Source: Oribacterium sp. KHPX15
GTDB taxonomy: Bacteria > Bacillota > Clostridia > Lachnospirales > Lachnospiraceae
Assembly (NCBI RefSeq): GCF_900107835.1
Contig: NZ_FNRG01000002.1
Location: 124,001-188,000 of the forward strand
Reading direction: 5' to 3'
Length of the DNA stretch: 64,000 nt
A model generated the notes under the pieces. That model was given only the letters and a program-made list of their open reading frames with translations. It was not told where the DNA came from and searched no databases. Shown here piece by piece: positions 16,699 through 24,318 of this stretch; position 1 is the stretch's first letter; every line of letters starts with the position of its first letter. Position numbers and translations under genes: made by a program.

Positions 16699-17327
16699 GC
16701 TTGAGAACCTTGTAAGTGAATAAAGGTATCAGACTTGGTAAAACCATTGGAGAAGTTCTCGCTCGCTTGAGAACCTTGTAAGTGAATAAAGGTATCAGAC
16801 TTATCCTCTTAGTAATGAGTGGCTTTGATTGCTTGAGAACCTTGTAAGTGAATAAAGGTATCAGACTTTAATTCGAATCTCGGAAATGATATTTTGCTTG
16901 AGAACCTTGTAAGTGAATAAAGGTATCAGACTACATGTTGATAAAAACCTTATCAATGTTCGCTTGAGAACCTTGTAAGTGAATAAAGGTATCAGACGGT
17001 AAGCACGTGGGCCGTTTAGGGTTCCCGGCTTGAGAACCTTGTAAGTGAATTAAGGTATCAGACTCGGACCAACTGTTCCGTCGCTAGGAACTGGCTTGAG
17101 AACCTTGTAAGTGAATAAAGGTATCAGACCTCTATCTGCTCAATTTCGTCGTCTAGGTCGCTTGAGAACCTTGTAAGTGAATAAAGGTATCAGACTGTTG
17201 GTCTTGGTTCACCATTAACAGTTATGCTTGAGAACCTTGTAAGTGAATACAGGTATCAGACCATGAGCACCTGCTTGCATCCCAGCGGAGCGCTTGAGAA
17301 CCTTGTAAGTGAATAATGATATCATAC
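16699..17327 (+). CRISPR. Type II-A CRISPR array, 10 repeats and 9 spacers
   Basis: The 36-base repeat starts GCTTGAGAACCTTGTAAG and ends GGTATCAGAC. Repeats start at 16699, 16765, 16831, 16896, 16962, 17028, 17094, 17160, 17226 and 17292. Spacers are 30 bases except spacer 3 (16867-16895), which is 29. Repeat 6 has A to T and repeat 9 A to C, each in the middle AT-rich part. The last repeat is decayed over its final 12 bases (AATGATATCATAC), marking the distal end. The guide reads spacer then repeat on plus, so the PAM should be 3' of the protospacer. No spacer obviously matches elsewhere in the window. Confidence 0.98.
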
Positions 17328-17340
17328 TTACGATGTTGTG

Positions 17341-17380
17341 AAGGATAACGGGATTCGAACCCGTTATCCTTTCCTTTTCT
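17341..17380 (+). terminator. Array terminator with tRNA T-arm-like hairpin
   Basis: A perfect 12-bp stem (17341-17352 with 17360-17371) and a 7-base loop, followed by a T-rich run (TCCTTTTCT). The top of the hairpin read on minus is GGGTTCGAATCCC, exactly a tRNA T-arm. The rest of a tRNA is absent. Confidence 0.75.
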
Positions 17381-17434
17381 GCCCGTCAAATCTCTGCTAT
17401 AATCCTTTGAAAGCATAAAAATCAGGTGATAACC

Positions 17435-18565
17435 ATGGAACAACTTGAATTTTCAAAAGAAATATTACCGGGAATTTACAGAGTCACCCTGACAGACAGA
17501 ACCATTGAGCAGGGCGTCAGCGAAATACAGATATTCATCATAAAAGGGAAGGAATCCGTGCATGACGGAAGAAGTATCATGATCGATACCGGATTTAACA
17601 ATGATGCCTGCATGGAAAAGCTTACCTATGCACTTTTGGAGCTTGATATTTCCCCTGAAAAGCTCGATGTCTTTCTCACCCACAGACACCATGACCATTG
17701 CGGTTTGGCAGGCAGGTTCGCCAAGAATGGAGCACGCCTCTTTATGAACCGGATGGAAGAGCGCCATCCCTATGACTGTCTCGCCTACAAAGTAAGTGAT
17801 GAGTCAGTGGAGGCTCAGAAAAAAGTTTTATATTCCTGCGGCATCACCCCTGACAAGACTCCGGAAGTATGGCAAGCTTTCAGCAATGTTTCCGACCGGG
17901 TACAGAAGCACGGCCAGTGGGTTCTTGCCATCTGGGGTTTTCCCTACAATGATGTGGAACCGGGAGATGTGTTCCGGTACGGAGACTACGAGTTCGAAGC
18001 CTTCCCGCTGAAGGGTCACACCTACGGACAGATGGGCCTTAAGGACTATAAGCATAAACTGTTCTTCACAGCGGATCAGCTGATTCATAAAGTTTCCCCC
18101 ATCGTTGCCACCACCTATCCCGACGAACACCTTTTGCAGGGATTCTTTGATTCCCTAAAGCATATAAAAGAAGAATGTCACGACTGGACCATCATCCCTT
18201 CCCACGGCGAGATAATCGAGGATATAAGCGGAGACGTGGATAAGACTGTATTCAGCTATCTCAGCAAGACAACCGATGTGAGAGACCTTTTGAAAAGCAT
18301 TAGCCAAACAGAAACGGGTTCCTCAAATGATGCAATGAATCATCGCCGGGACGAATCTGTTCACACAGCAAAAAATCACAGTCTAACCACCCATGAAATC
18401 TCGGAGAAGATATACAAATTCACCCGCCCTCCCGAGAACGATGACGAGTTCTTCCTATATAAAATGACTGTGACCAAAACCTACAGTCTGCTGGAATATC
18501 TATACGGAATCGGCTTTATAGAAAGAGAGCTGAAGGACGGAATTTTTTATTGGAGTCTTAAATAA
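17435..18565 (+). CDS. MBL-fold metallohydrolase
   Basis: 376 residues. The metallo-beta-lactamase zinc motif is LTHRHHDHCGLAG near residue 80, with further ligands likely in FPLKGHTYGQMG (about 193), TADQ (about 215) and PSHGEII (about 258). The substrate is not predictable; the fold serves hydrolysis of thioesters, phosphodiesters and lactones. Residues 300-376 are a separate helical segment, possibly a winged-helix-like tail as in LACTB2-type proteins. The GTG at 17426 is open, but AGGTGA before ATG 17435 favours the latter. The next gene starts four bases after its stop, so the two are probably co-transcribed. Confidence 0.75.
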   Translation: MEQLEFSKEILPGIYRVTLTDRTIEQGVSEIQIFIIKGKESVHDGRSIMIDTGFNNDACMEKLTYALLELDISPEKLDVFLTHRHHDHCGLAGRFAKNGARLFMNRMEERHPYDCLAYKVSDESVEAQKKVLYSCGITPDKTPEVWQAFSNVSDRVQKHGQWVLAIWGFPYNDVEPGDVFRYGDYEFEAFPLKGHTYGQMGLKDYKHKLFFTADQLIHKVSPIVATTYPDEHLLQGFFDSLKHIKEECHDWTIIPSHGEIIEDISGDVDKTVFSYLSKTTDVRDLLKSISQTETGSSNDAMNHRRDESVHTAKNHSLTTHEISEKIYKFTRPPENDDEFFLYKMTVTKTYSLLEYLYGIGFIERELKDGIFYWSLK

Positions 18566-18568
18566 AAC

Positions 18569-20452
18569 ATGGCACAAAACAACATCATCACTATAGAACA
18601 TTTATCCAAAGTATATACAGAAAGAAAGATCTTTGAGGATACCGACTTTTCCATGCTGGAGGGTGAGAAGGTGGCACTCATAGGCATTAACGGAACCGGA
18701 AAATCAACGCTTCTGAAGATCGCGGCGGGCATAGAAGAGCCTGACGAAGGTAATATCGCAAAGCGTAGAAACCTGTCCATCCGATACCTTCCTCAAACAC
18801 CGGAATTCGATCCCGAAGACACTATCCTTGAGGCTATTCTCCATGACAATGAGGGCAAGGAGCATGTCTGGAATCTGGAATCGGAAGCCAAAAAGTTCCT
18901 GTCAAAGCTTGGTGAAAATGATTATGACAAGAAGATAGGCACTCTTTCGGGAGGTCAGAAAAAGCGTGTTGCCCTGGCAAGCACTCTTTTATCAACGGCA
19001 GACCTTCTGATCCTTGACGAGCCCACAAACCACCTTGACGGAGCCATGTCCGAATGGCTGGAAGGTTATCTCAAGAACTTCCGTGGTTCCCTCCTTATGG
19101 TGACCCACGACAGATATTTCCTCGATGAGATCTGTGACCGTATCGTGGAACTTGACCAGGGAAAGCTGTACAGTTACAAGGCAAATTACCAGGGATATCT
19201 GGAGCTTAAGGCTGAGCGAATGGATATCGCCCGGGCACAGGAACGTACCCGACAGAACATTCTACGAAACGAGCTTAAGTGGGTAATGCGCGGCGCCAAA
19301 GCAAGAACCACAAAGCAAAAAGGCCGCCTGCAGCGTTACGAAAAGCTGTCCCAGATGCACGGCCCCACAGAAGAGGAAGAAATCAAGTTAAGCTCCATCA
19401 AGACCCGTCTCGGTAAATCCACCATCGAGATTGATGATGTTACAAAGGGCTTTGACGGACAGACCCTTATCGATCATTTCACCTACAACTTCCTTCGAAA
19501 TGACCGCATCGGCATCATCGGTCCCAACGGCGCCGGAAAATCAACTCTTATAAAAATGATCACCGGCTGGGAGACTCCGGATTCCGGAGAAATCCGTATC
19601 GGCCAGACCGTAAGGATAGGATATTTTTCCCAGGAAAACGAAGAACTTGATGGAAATCAGCGTGTAATCGACGCCATGACCTCCATCGCAGAGTACGTTC
19701 ATACCACCGATGGTCTCGTCAGCGCCAGCAACATGCTGGATAAATTCCTTTTCCCACCTTCACAGCAATACATGAAGGTTGAAAAGCTGAGCGGAGGCGA
19801 GAAGCGCCGCCTGTACCTTCTGAGAGTTTTAATGTCTGCGCCGAATGTCCTGATCCTGGACGAGCCTACCAACGACCTTGACATCCGCACCATGACCATA
19901 CTTGAAGACTATCTCGACCATTTCGACGGAATAGTCATTACCGTATCTCATGACAGATTTTTCCTTGACCGTGTAGTAAACCGTATCTTTTCCTTTGAAG
20001 GCAACGGACATATTTCTCAGTATGAAGGCGGTTACACCGATTATCAGGTAGAGTATCTCCGAAGAAATCCCGATGCTGAAAGCGTATTTGCAAGTGCCGG
20101 CTCCATTTCAGGAGTTGGTAAAGCAGCAAAGGGTACCGGTGATGCCTCGGGGTCAGAATCAGATACCTCCGATGCAACTAAAAGCGATGGCAAGAAGAAG
20201 CGTTTTATCGGTGAACGAAAGCTCAAAATGACATATAAGGAGCAAAGAGAATGGGAGACCATTGAAGCCGACATCGAAGCTGCCGAAGCAAAGGTTGCCG
20301 AACTGGATGCAGAAATTCTCAAGAATGCCAAGGATTTCATCAAGTTAAACGAACTGACCAAGGAAAAAGAGCAGCTCGAAAACCTGTTGGCAGAAAAGAT
20401 GGATCGATGGGAATATCTGTCTGATCTTAATGAAAGAATACAGGCACAGTGA
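18569..20452 (+). CDS. uup: ABC-F ATPase, Uup-like
   Basis: 627 residues with two ABC ATPase domains and no membrane segments. Walker A motifs are GINGTGKST (about 43) and GPNGAGKST (about 320). Signature motifs are LSGGQKKRVAL and LSGGEKRRLYL, and both Walker B regions read LILDEPTN. A linker rich in basic residues (about 215-270) joins the domains. The C-terminal 80 residues (KMTYKEQREWETIEADI onward) form the coiled coil typical of Uup, which binds nucleic acid; ABC-F proteins act on the ribosome or DNA rather than transport. Residues 500-540 are a low-complexity Ser/Gly/Asp linker. It follows the MBL gene by three bases. Confidence 0.85.
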   Translation: MAQNNIITIEHLSKVYTERKIFEDTDFSMLEGEKVALIGINGTGKSTLLKIAAGIEEPDEGNIAKRRNLSIRYLPQTPEFDPEDTILEAILHDNEGKEHVWNLESEAKKFLSKLGENDYDKKIGTLSGGQKKRVALASTLLSTADLLILDEPTNHLDGAMSEWLEGYLKNFRGSLLMVTHDRYFLDEICDRIVELDQGKLYSYKANYQGYLELKAERMDIARAQERTRQNILRNELKWVMRGAKARTTKQKGRLQRYEKLSQMHGPTEEEEIKLSSIKTRLGKSTIEIDDVTKGFDGQTLIDHFTYNFLRNDRIGIIGPNGAGKSTLIKMITGWETPDSGEIRIGQTVRIGYFSQENEELDGNQRVIDAMTSIAEYVHTTDGLVSASNMLDKFLFPPSQQYMKVEKLSGGEKRRLYLLRVLMSAPNVLILDEPTNDLDIRTMTILEDYLDHFDGIVITVSHDRFFLDRVVNRIFSFEGNGHISQYEGGYTDYQVEYLRRNPDAESVFASAGSISGVGKAAKGTGDASGSESDTSDATKSDGKKKRFIGERKLKMTYKEQREWETIEADIEAAEAKVAELDAEILKNAKDFIKLNELTKEKEQLENLLAEKMDRWEYLSDLNERIQAQ

Positions 20453-20591
20453 AAATGCTTTTATTAAAAAGGCGCAGGCTTAGTTGTGGCTCCCCGAAAA
20501 TCGTAGTGCCGGGGTCAGATCTGCGTTAAATTAAATATCGGGCATATTTTTACAAATAATTATTAATTTTTAATTATTTTCTCCCAATCTA

Positions 20592-20621
20592 TTGACACAC
20601 CGCCATTCTTAAGATTACAAT
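20592..20621 (+). promoter_or_regulatory. Promoter of a candidate small RNA
   Basis: A perfect TTGACA (20592-20597), an 18-base spacer and TACAAT (20616-20621). No open reading frame of note follows. Confidence 0.55.
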
Positions 20622-20627
20622 GGCATT

Positions 20628-20700
20628 AGTCACAAAAGTTGACTTTTTTAACAAATCAGAACAGTAGGGAAACCTATTTTAGTTCTATTTCTTTTTTTCC
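20628..20700 (+). ncRNA. Candidate small RNA
   Basis: The predicted transcript starts near 20628 and contains AGTCA/TGACT (20628-20632 with 20640-20644), then a hairpin with AGAAC/GTTCT and TAGG/CCTA closing a GAAA loop (20658-20686), followed by seven Ts (20692-20698). This gives about 70 bases, or about 110 if read-through continues to the stronger terminator at 20712. No known family is recognised. The preceding 20453-20591 contains only a weak nested hairpin (CGCAG..CTGCG around CCCCG..CGGGG, 20472-20526). Confidence 0.4.
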
Positions 20701-20711
20701 TTTCTTTTCAA

Positions 20712-20745
20712 GAAGACAGCCCCTCGGGGCTGTCTTCCTGTTTCT
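20712..20745 (+). terminator. GC-rich intrinsic terminator
   Basis: A perfect 12-bp inverted repeat (20712-20723 with 20726-20737, GAAGACAGCCCC) with a minimal apex, followed by CTGTTTCT. It lies 120 bases past the promoter at 20592. Confidence 0.65.
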
Positions 20746-20868
20746 AAAACTTTTTGAGGTATCCCGTTTGAAAATGGATATTCCCCGATACCGGCTTATG
20801 TGTACCTGCTGATTCAAAAAACATCTTGACGAACCTTTCCAGCTTTGCTATTATGATGGAGCAATTTT

Positions 20869-20953
20869 GACGAGGTGTGATAATTGGTAGTCGGCCAGCC
20901 TGGAAAGTTGGTGCCCGTTTTACGGGTTGTGAGTTCGAGTCTCATCCTCGTCG
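20869..20953 (+). tRNA. tRNA-Ser(GGA)
   Basis: A 7-bp acceptor stem (GACGAGG 20869-20875 with CCTCGTC 20946-20952) and discriminator G. The anticodon stem CCAGC/GTTGG encloses loop CTGGAAA, giving anticodon GGA. A long variable arm (CCCG/CGGG) is the class II mark of serine tRNAs. The T-loop is TTCGAGT. CCA is not encoded. A terminator follows at 20961. Confidence 0.9.
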
Positions 20954-20960
20954 CTTGAAG

Positions 20961-20989
20961 AAACCGGTTCAAAAGAACCGGTTTTTTTG
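20961..20989 (+). terminator. tRNA-Ser terminator
   Basis: A 10-bp stem AAACCGGTTC / GAACCGGTTT with an AAAA loop and a run of seven Ts, eight bases after the tRNA. Confidence 0.9.
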
Positions 20990-21127
20990 TTATAATCATT
21001 TAAAAATTTGTACAGATAAATATGGCATAAAAGACATGTTCAAACCCATCGACCCCTTTTGGGGTCTCAGACTTTTTATTCATGGTTTTGAGCGAAAGCA
21101 TTATGCCTGAAAGCAGGAGAATCTTAC

Positions 21128-23044
21128 GTGATAATTTTAGTTGATTTTGAAAACACCCATGTATCCGGGCTTGAAGGATACGAGTACCTTGACGACAATG
21201 ATACTTTGGTAATGTACTACAGTGACGAAAACAGCGCTGTCACTAAGGGCATGGTAAATGACCTGAAGAAGAAAAATGTTCATGTCAGCCTCGTTAAGCT
21301 CTTAAAGCAGCACAGTAATGCTCTCGACATGTACATTGCCTCAACCACCGGAATGTTCCTTGAATCCGGCGAAAAGATCTGTATCGTTTCCAAAGACAAA
21401 GGTTATGCAGCCGTACGTGATTTCTGGCACAGTCTGAGAGGCGCAGAAATACTTCTCGGGGAAACCATAAAAGAATGCCTCCTCAGTTCAGAAAAGAACG
21501 ATGACGAGCGCATCCGTCTCTGCAAAGAAAGATCCCAGAAAACGAATCTTGTGGATGCCTTCGCAACCATGAATACCATCCCTACAAGGCCTACTCTCAG
21601 TAAGGCAAACCGGAGAAGACGGGGACAGAACATTAACTTTACTGAAGTTACAGAACCTGCCTCCCTCATACCTAATCCGCTTATGATGGAAACTCCGGCG
21701 GATCAGCTTGCAAAGCAGATGAAGGATCAGATCGCTGAACCTGCTGCAGAAAACAAGTCTTCCAAAAACAAAGATTCCGGCGACAATTCAAAGAAAGATT
21801 CATCAAGAGAATCATCCAAAGAACCAACCAGAGAATCAACCAGAGAATCAACCAGAGAATCAAATAGAAAAGATCGTTCGAGATCTGAGAAATCCTCAAA
21901 GGATTCGGAGAAGGCCAATGCTAAGGATACTCCAACTAAGACTGACGCTTCAAATTCCGGAGACAACCTCCAAAAAGAAGAATCTCAGGAGAAGCCTAAG
22001 GCACTGATAAAGTCAGCACCTGAGAAAACCGCAATCATACCAAGACCCGAACAGAGAACAGCTCTCGCAAAAACAGAGCCAAAATTCGATCCTAACCGTG
22101 TACAGTTCGTTTACGATCCGGCTTCCCGCTCAATGAAAAAAGTGGAAAGTATCTTCGATAAACAGGAGAAGGAGACAGAAGAGAAAGCCACTGATGTAAA
22201 AGCAGATGCACAGGCATCTGATAAGGATAGCTCAATCCCAAGTGCTGAAATAGCAAAAGAAAATGATAACCAGGTTACTACTGCAGCAACTGCTGAATCC
22301 GCAACTTCTGAAATGAAGAGTGATAACTCTGATGAAGAAAAAGCAAAGGCTGAGGTCACCAATGATGCCGAAGAAGGAGTTACTGCTTCTGAAATTACTA
22401 CTGAAGAAACAACATCTCCGGGTCAGGCTGAGGATGCATTGAAACAAGAGAAGAAGTCCTCCAAAAAATCTTCTTCAGCAAAAAACAAGAAGTCCGAGAA
22501 TCAAAAAACCGGAAGAAAGACTACTAAGAAAACAGAAGCAAAGGCTACTGTAAAGTCAGAATCCGCTTCCGATGAAGCTTCAAAAGACTCCGACGCTAAT
22601 TCAGATCATACTGCTCCTGCTCAAAAAGCCGCAACCGAAAAGACGGAAAAGAAGCAGACCGGTAAGAACGCGAAGAAGACCGCCGGCAAATCAAAATCGG
22701 CTAAAAGCAAAAACAAGGAAACAGCAGATTCTACTTCAGATGACGAGAAAGAAAAGAATAACACGAAAGTAGCTGAAAGTACAGACTCATCCAACTCTTC
22801 GAAAAACAAAACCTCTTCTTCAAAGAAAGAATCAAATGCAAAAGATGAGATTGCGGTTGCCCCTGATATGGAAGCATTGCAGACAGAGGCCCTGACAAAA
22901 TATGGTCTTACTGCCAACACACTTCATACCTACTATGTTCGTCTCATGAAAGCTTATGGAAGAGAGCAGGGACGTGCACTTTATGACGTAAGTAAAAAGG
23001 CTGTTCAGGAAGACATTAAAAAGAGGAAGGCCAGTAATAGCTAA
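21128..23044 (+). CDS. PIN-like domain protein with long disordered tail
   Basis: 638 residues from a GTG start with GCAGGAG upstream. Residues 1-125 look like a PIN/NYN-type nuclease fold: VDFENT at the first strand (Asp6, Glu8), ALDMYIAS near 64 and SKDKGY near 90 supply the acidic cluster expected of a metal-dependent RNase. Residues 170-590 are low-complexity Lys/Ser/Glu/Thr/Ala, with the REST repeats at 232-247, and are presumably disordered. The last 45 residues (YGLTANTLHTYYVRLMKAYG onward) are helical and basic. A link to RNA handling is inferred. The composition makes the tail hard to place in any family. Confidence 0.65.
   Translation: MIILVDFENTHVSGLEGYEYLDDNDTLVMYYSDENSAVTKGMVNDLKKKNVHVSLVKLLKQHSNALDMYIASTTGMFLESGEKICIVSKDKGYAAVRDFWHSLRGAEILLGETIKECLLSSEKNDDERIRLCKERSQKTNLVDAFATMNTIPTRPTLSKANRRRRGQNINFTEVTEPASLIPNPLMMETPADQLAKQMKDQIAEPAAENKSSKNKDSGDNSKKDSSRESSKEPTRESTRESTRESNRKDRSRSEKSSKDSEKANAKDTPTKTDASNSGDNLQKEESQEKPKALIKSAPEKTAIIPRPEQRTALAKTEPKFDPNRVQFVYDPASRSMKKVESIFDKQEKETEEKATDVKADAQASDKDSSIPSAEIAKENDNQVTTAATAESATSEMKSDNSDEEKAKAEVTNDAEEGVTASEITTEETTSPGQAEDALKQEKKSSKKSSSAKNKKSENQKTGRKTTKKTEAKATVKSESASDEASKDSDANSDHTAPAQKAATEKTEKKQTGKNAKKTAGKSKSAKSKNKETADSTSDDEKEKNNTKVAESTDSSNSSKNKTSSSKKESNAKDEIAVAPDMEALQTEALTKYGLTANTLHTYYVRLMKAYGREQGRALYDVSKKAVQEDIKKRKASNS
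21821..21868 (+). repeat. 12-bp coding minisatellite, four copies
   Basis: Four in-frame 12-base units (GAATCAACCAGA and two variants) encode four successive E-(P/S)-(T/N)-R blocks in the disordered tail. Copy-number variation between strains is plausible. Confidence 0.7.
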
Positions 23045-23091
23045 TCACCTGCTAAATTATTTGATCTTTAATTAATAAGTTTATGTAACAG

Positions 23092-23134
23092 TACCGCCAT
23101 GGATAGTTGAAACAAAATCCATAGCGGTATTTTT
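23092..23134 (+). terminator. Terminator after the PIN-like gene
   Basis: Arms TACCGC.ATGGAT (23092-23104) and ATCCAT.GCGGTA (23117-23129) with one mismatch, then five Ts. Confidence 0.8.
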
Positions 23135-23218
23135 AACGGTTAAATGAGTCCGATCGAATTTTTTTTTAATTTTCCACTTGCCAAACATAAATCTCTGTGC
23201 TAATATACCATTTGTTGC

Positions 23219-23302
23219 GCGGAGGTGCTGAAATTGGCAGACAGGCAAGACTAAGGATCTTGTGTCCGGTAGGACGTGTGGGTTCAAGTCCCATCCTCCG
23301 CA
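23219..23302 (+). tRNA. tRNA-Leu(AAG)
   Basis: Acceptor stem GCGGAGG (23219-23225) pairs with CCTCCGC (23295-23301), discriminator A. Stem CAAGA/TCTTG holds loop CTAAGGA, giving anticodon AAG, which reads CUU after A34 modification. The long variable arm (GTCC/GGAC) marks a class II tRNA. T-loop TTCAAGT. CCA is not encoded. Confidence 0.92.
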
Positions 23303-23307
23303 GGATT

Positions 23308-23340
23308 AAAAAACGGAAGTCAGATGACTTCCGTTTTTTG
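23308..23340 (+). terminator. tRNA-Leu terminator
   Basis: AAAAAACGGAAGTC and GACTTCCGTTTTTT pair around a 4-base loop directly after the tRNA, and the T-rich arm forms the release tract. Confidence 0.9.
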
Positions 23341-23442
23341 CTATATAAAAACCATCTGATATAATATTCATAAGTAGCTTACTCAATAACTTTAGTTATG
23401 CTCATTCTAAGGTAAATTTAATCTATCGAAAAGGTGGTCATC

Positions 23443-24222
23443 ATGAATGTTGCAATCATTACCGGTGCCAGCTCCGGCATGGGACGCCGCATGGCAATAG
23501 AAATAAAGAAACAGATACCAAATGTTCAGGAATACTGGCTTTTGGGCCGTCGCAAAGAAAGACTTAAGGTTTTGAAAAGAACCCTTCGAAAGCCCTGCAG
23601 ACTTTTTGATGAGGATCTGACAAGCAATGACTTCCTTTCAAAATATAAAAAGCTTTTATCCAATGAAAAGCCCAATATCGTCTTTCTTGTAAATGCCGCC
23701 GGCTTCGGAAAGATCGGAAACATCAGAGACCTAAGCCTTAAAGATCAGCTTTCGATGATCGATCTCAATGTACGTGCCCTTACAGGCATCTGTAAACTGA
23801 GCCTTCCTTATATGTCCGATAATTCCAGGATTATAAACTTTGCCTCCAGCGCTGCATTTTTGCCTCAGCCTGCATTCGCAGTATACGCTGCGGGAAAAAG
23901 CTATGTCCTCAGTTTCTCAAGAAGCCTTAATGAAGAATTACGGGGTACAGGCTGTCATGTAACGGCCATTTGTCCGGGTCCTGTCAAAACTGAGTTTTTC
24001 GACATTGCCGAAACCACAGGGAAAATCCCATTTTACAAGTATTTATTCATGGCAAACCCAAAGAAAGTTTGCAGAAAAGCCCTTATTGACAGCATTAACA
24101 AGGCAGATATTTCAGTCTATGGTATGGGCATGAAGATGGTCATGATCCTCTCCAAGATAACACCGGTGCCCCTCATACTCATGGCACTGAGAGCTATGAA
24201 TCACATTTCCAAATCAAAATAA
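23443..24222 (+). CDS. SDR-family oxidoreductase
   Basis: 259 residues. The frame is open to 23434, but AAGGTGG at 23431-23437 is spaced for ATG 23443. The N-terminal cofactor motif is TGASSGMG. The usual NNAG is replaced by NAAGFG near residue 87. The catalytic pair is YAAGK (near 148), preceded by NFASSAA. The C-terminus (PVPLILMALRAMNHISKSK) is hydrophobic then basic, as in DltE-like/YqjQ SDRs that sit at the membrane surface. Substrate unknown. It stands alone between tRNA-Leu and the pseudouridine synthase gene. Confidence 0.75.
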   Translation: MNVAIITGASSGMGRRMAIEIKKQIPNVQEYWLLGRRKERLKVLKRTLRKPCRLFDEDLTSNDFLSKYKKLLSNEKPNIVFLVNAAGFGKIGNIRDLSLKDQLSMIDLNVRALTGICKLSLPYMSDNSRIINFASSAAFLPQPAFAVYAAGKSYVLSFSRSLNEELRGTGCHVTAICPGPVKTEFFDIAETTGKIPFYKYLFMANPKKVCRKALIDSINKADISVYGMGMKMVMILSKITPVPLILMALRAMNHISKSK

Positions 24223-24318
24223 GCAATTTATGCGTGGATTCATATTGTCTATACACCGAAAGTCAGAGATTAACACCTGCGGGCAGATGCCGAACTTAAA
24301 CATCGGAAGGAGTCAGCT

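Noticed and set aside
17341-17371. tRNA gene on minus suggested by GGGTTCGAATCCC
   Set aside because: Only the T-arm resemblance exists; there is no D-arm or anticodon arm. The stem is better explained as the array terminator.
20877-21110. Open frame of 77 codons
   Set aside because: It starts inside tRNA-Ser and crosses its terminator.
21403-22920. Minus-strand open frames opposite the PIN-like gene
   Set aside because: Repetitive Ser/Phe/Leu translations are the antisense of the Lys/Ser/Glu tail and have no start signals.
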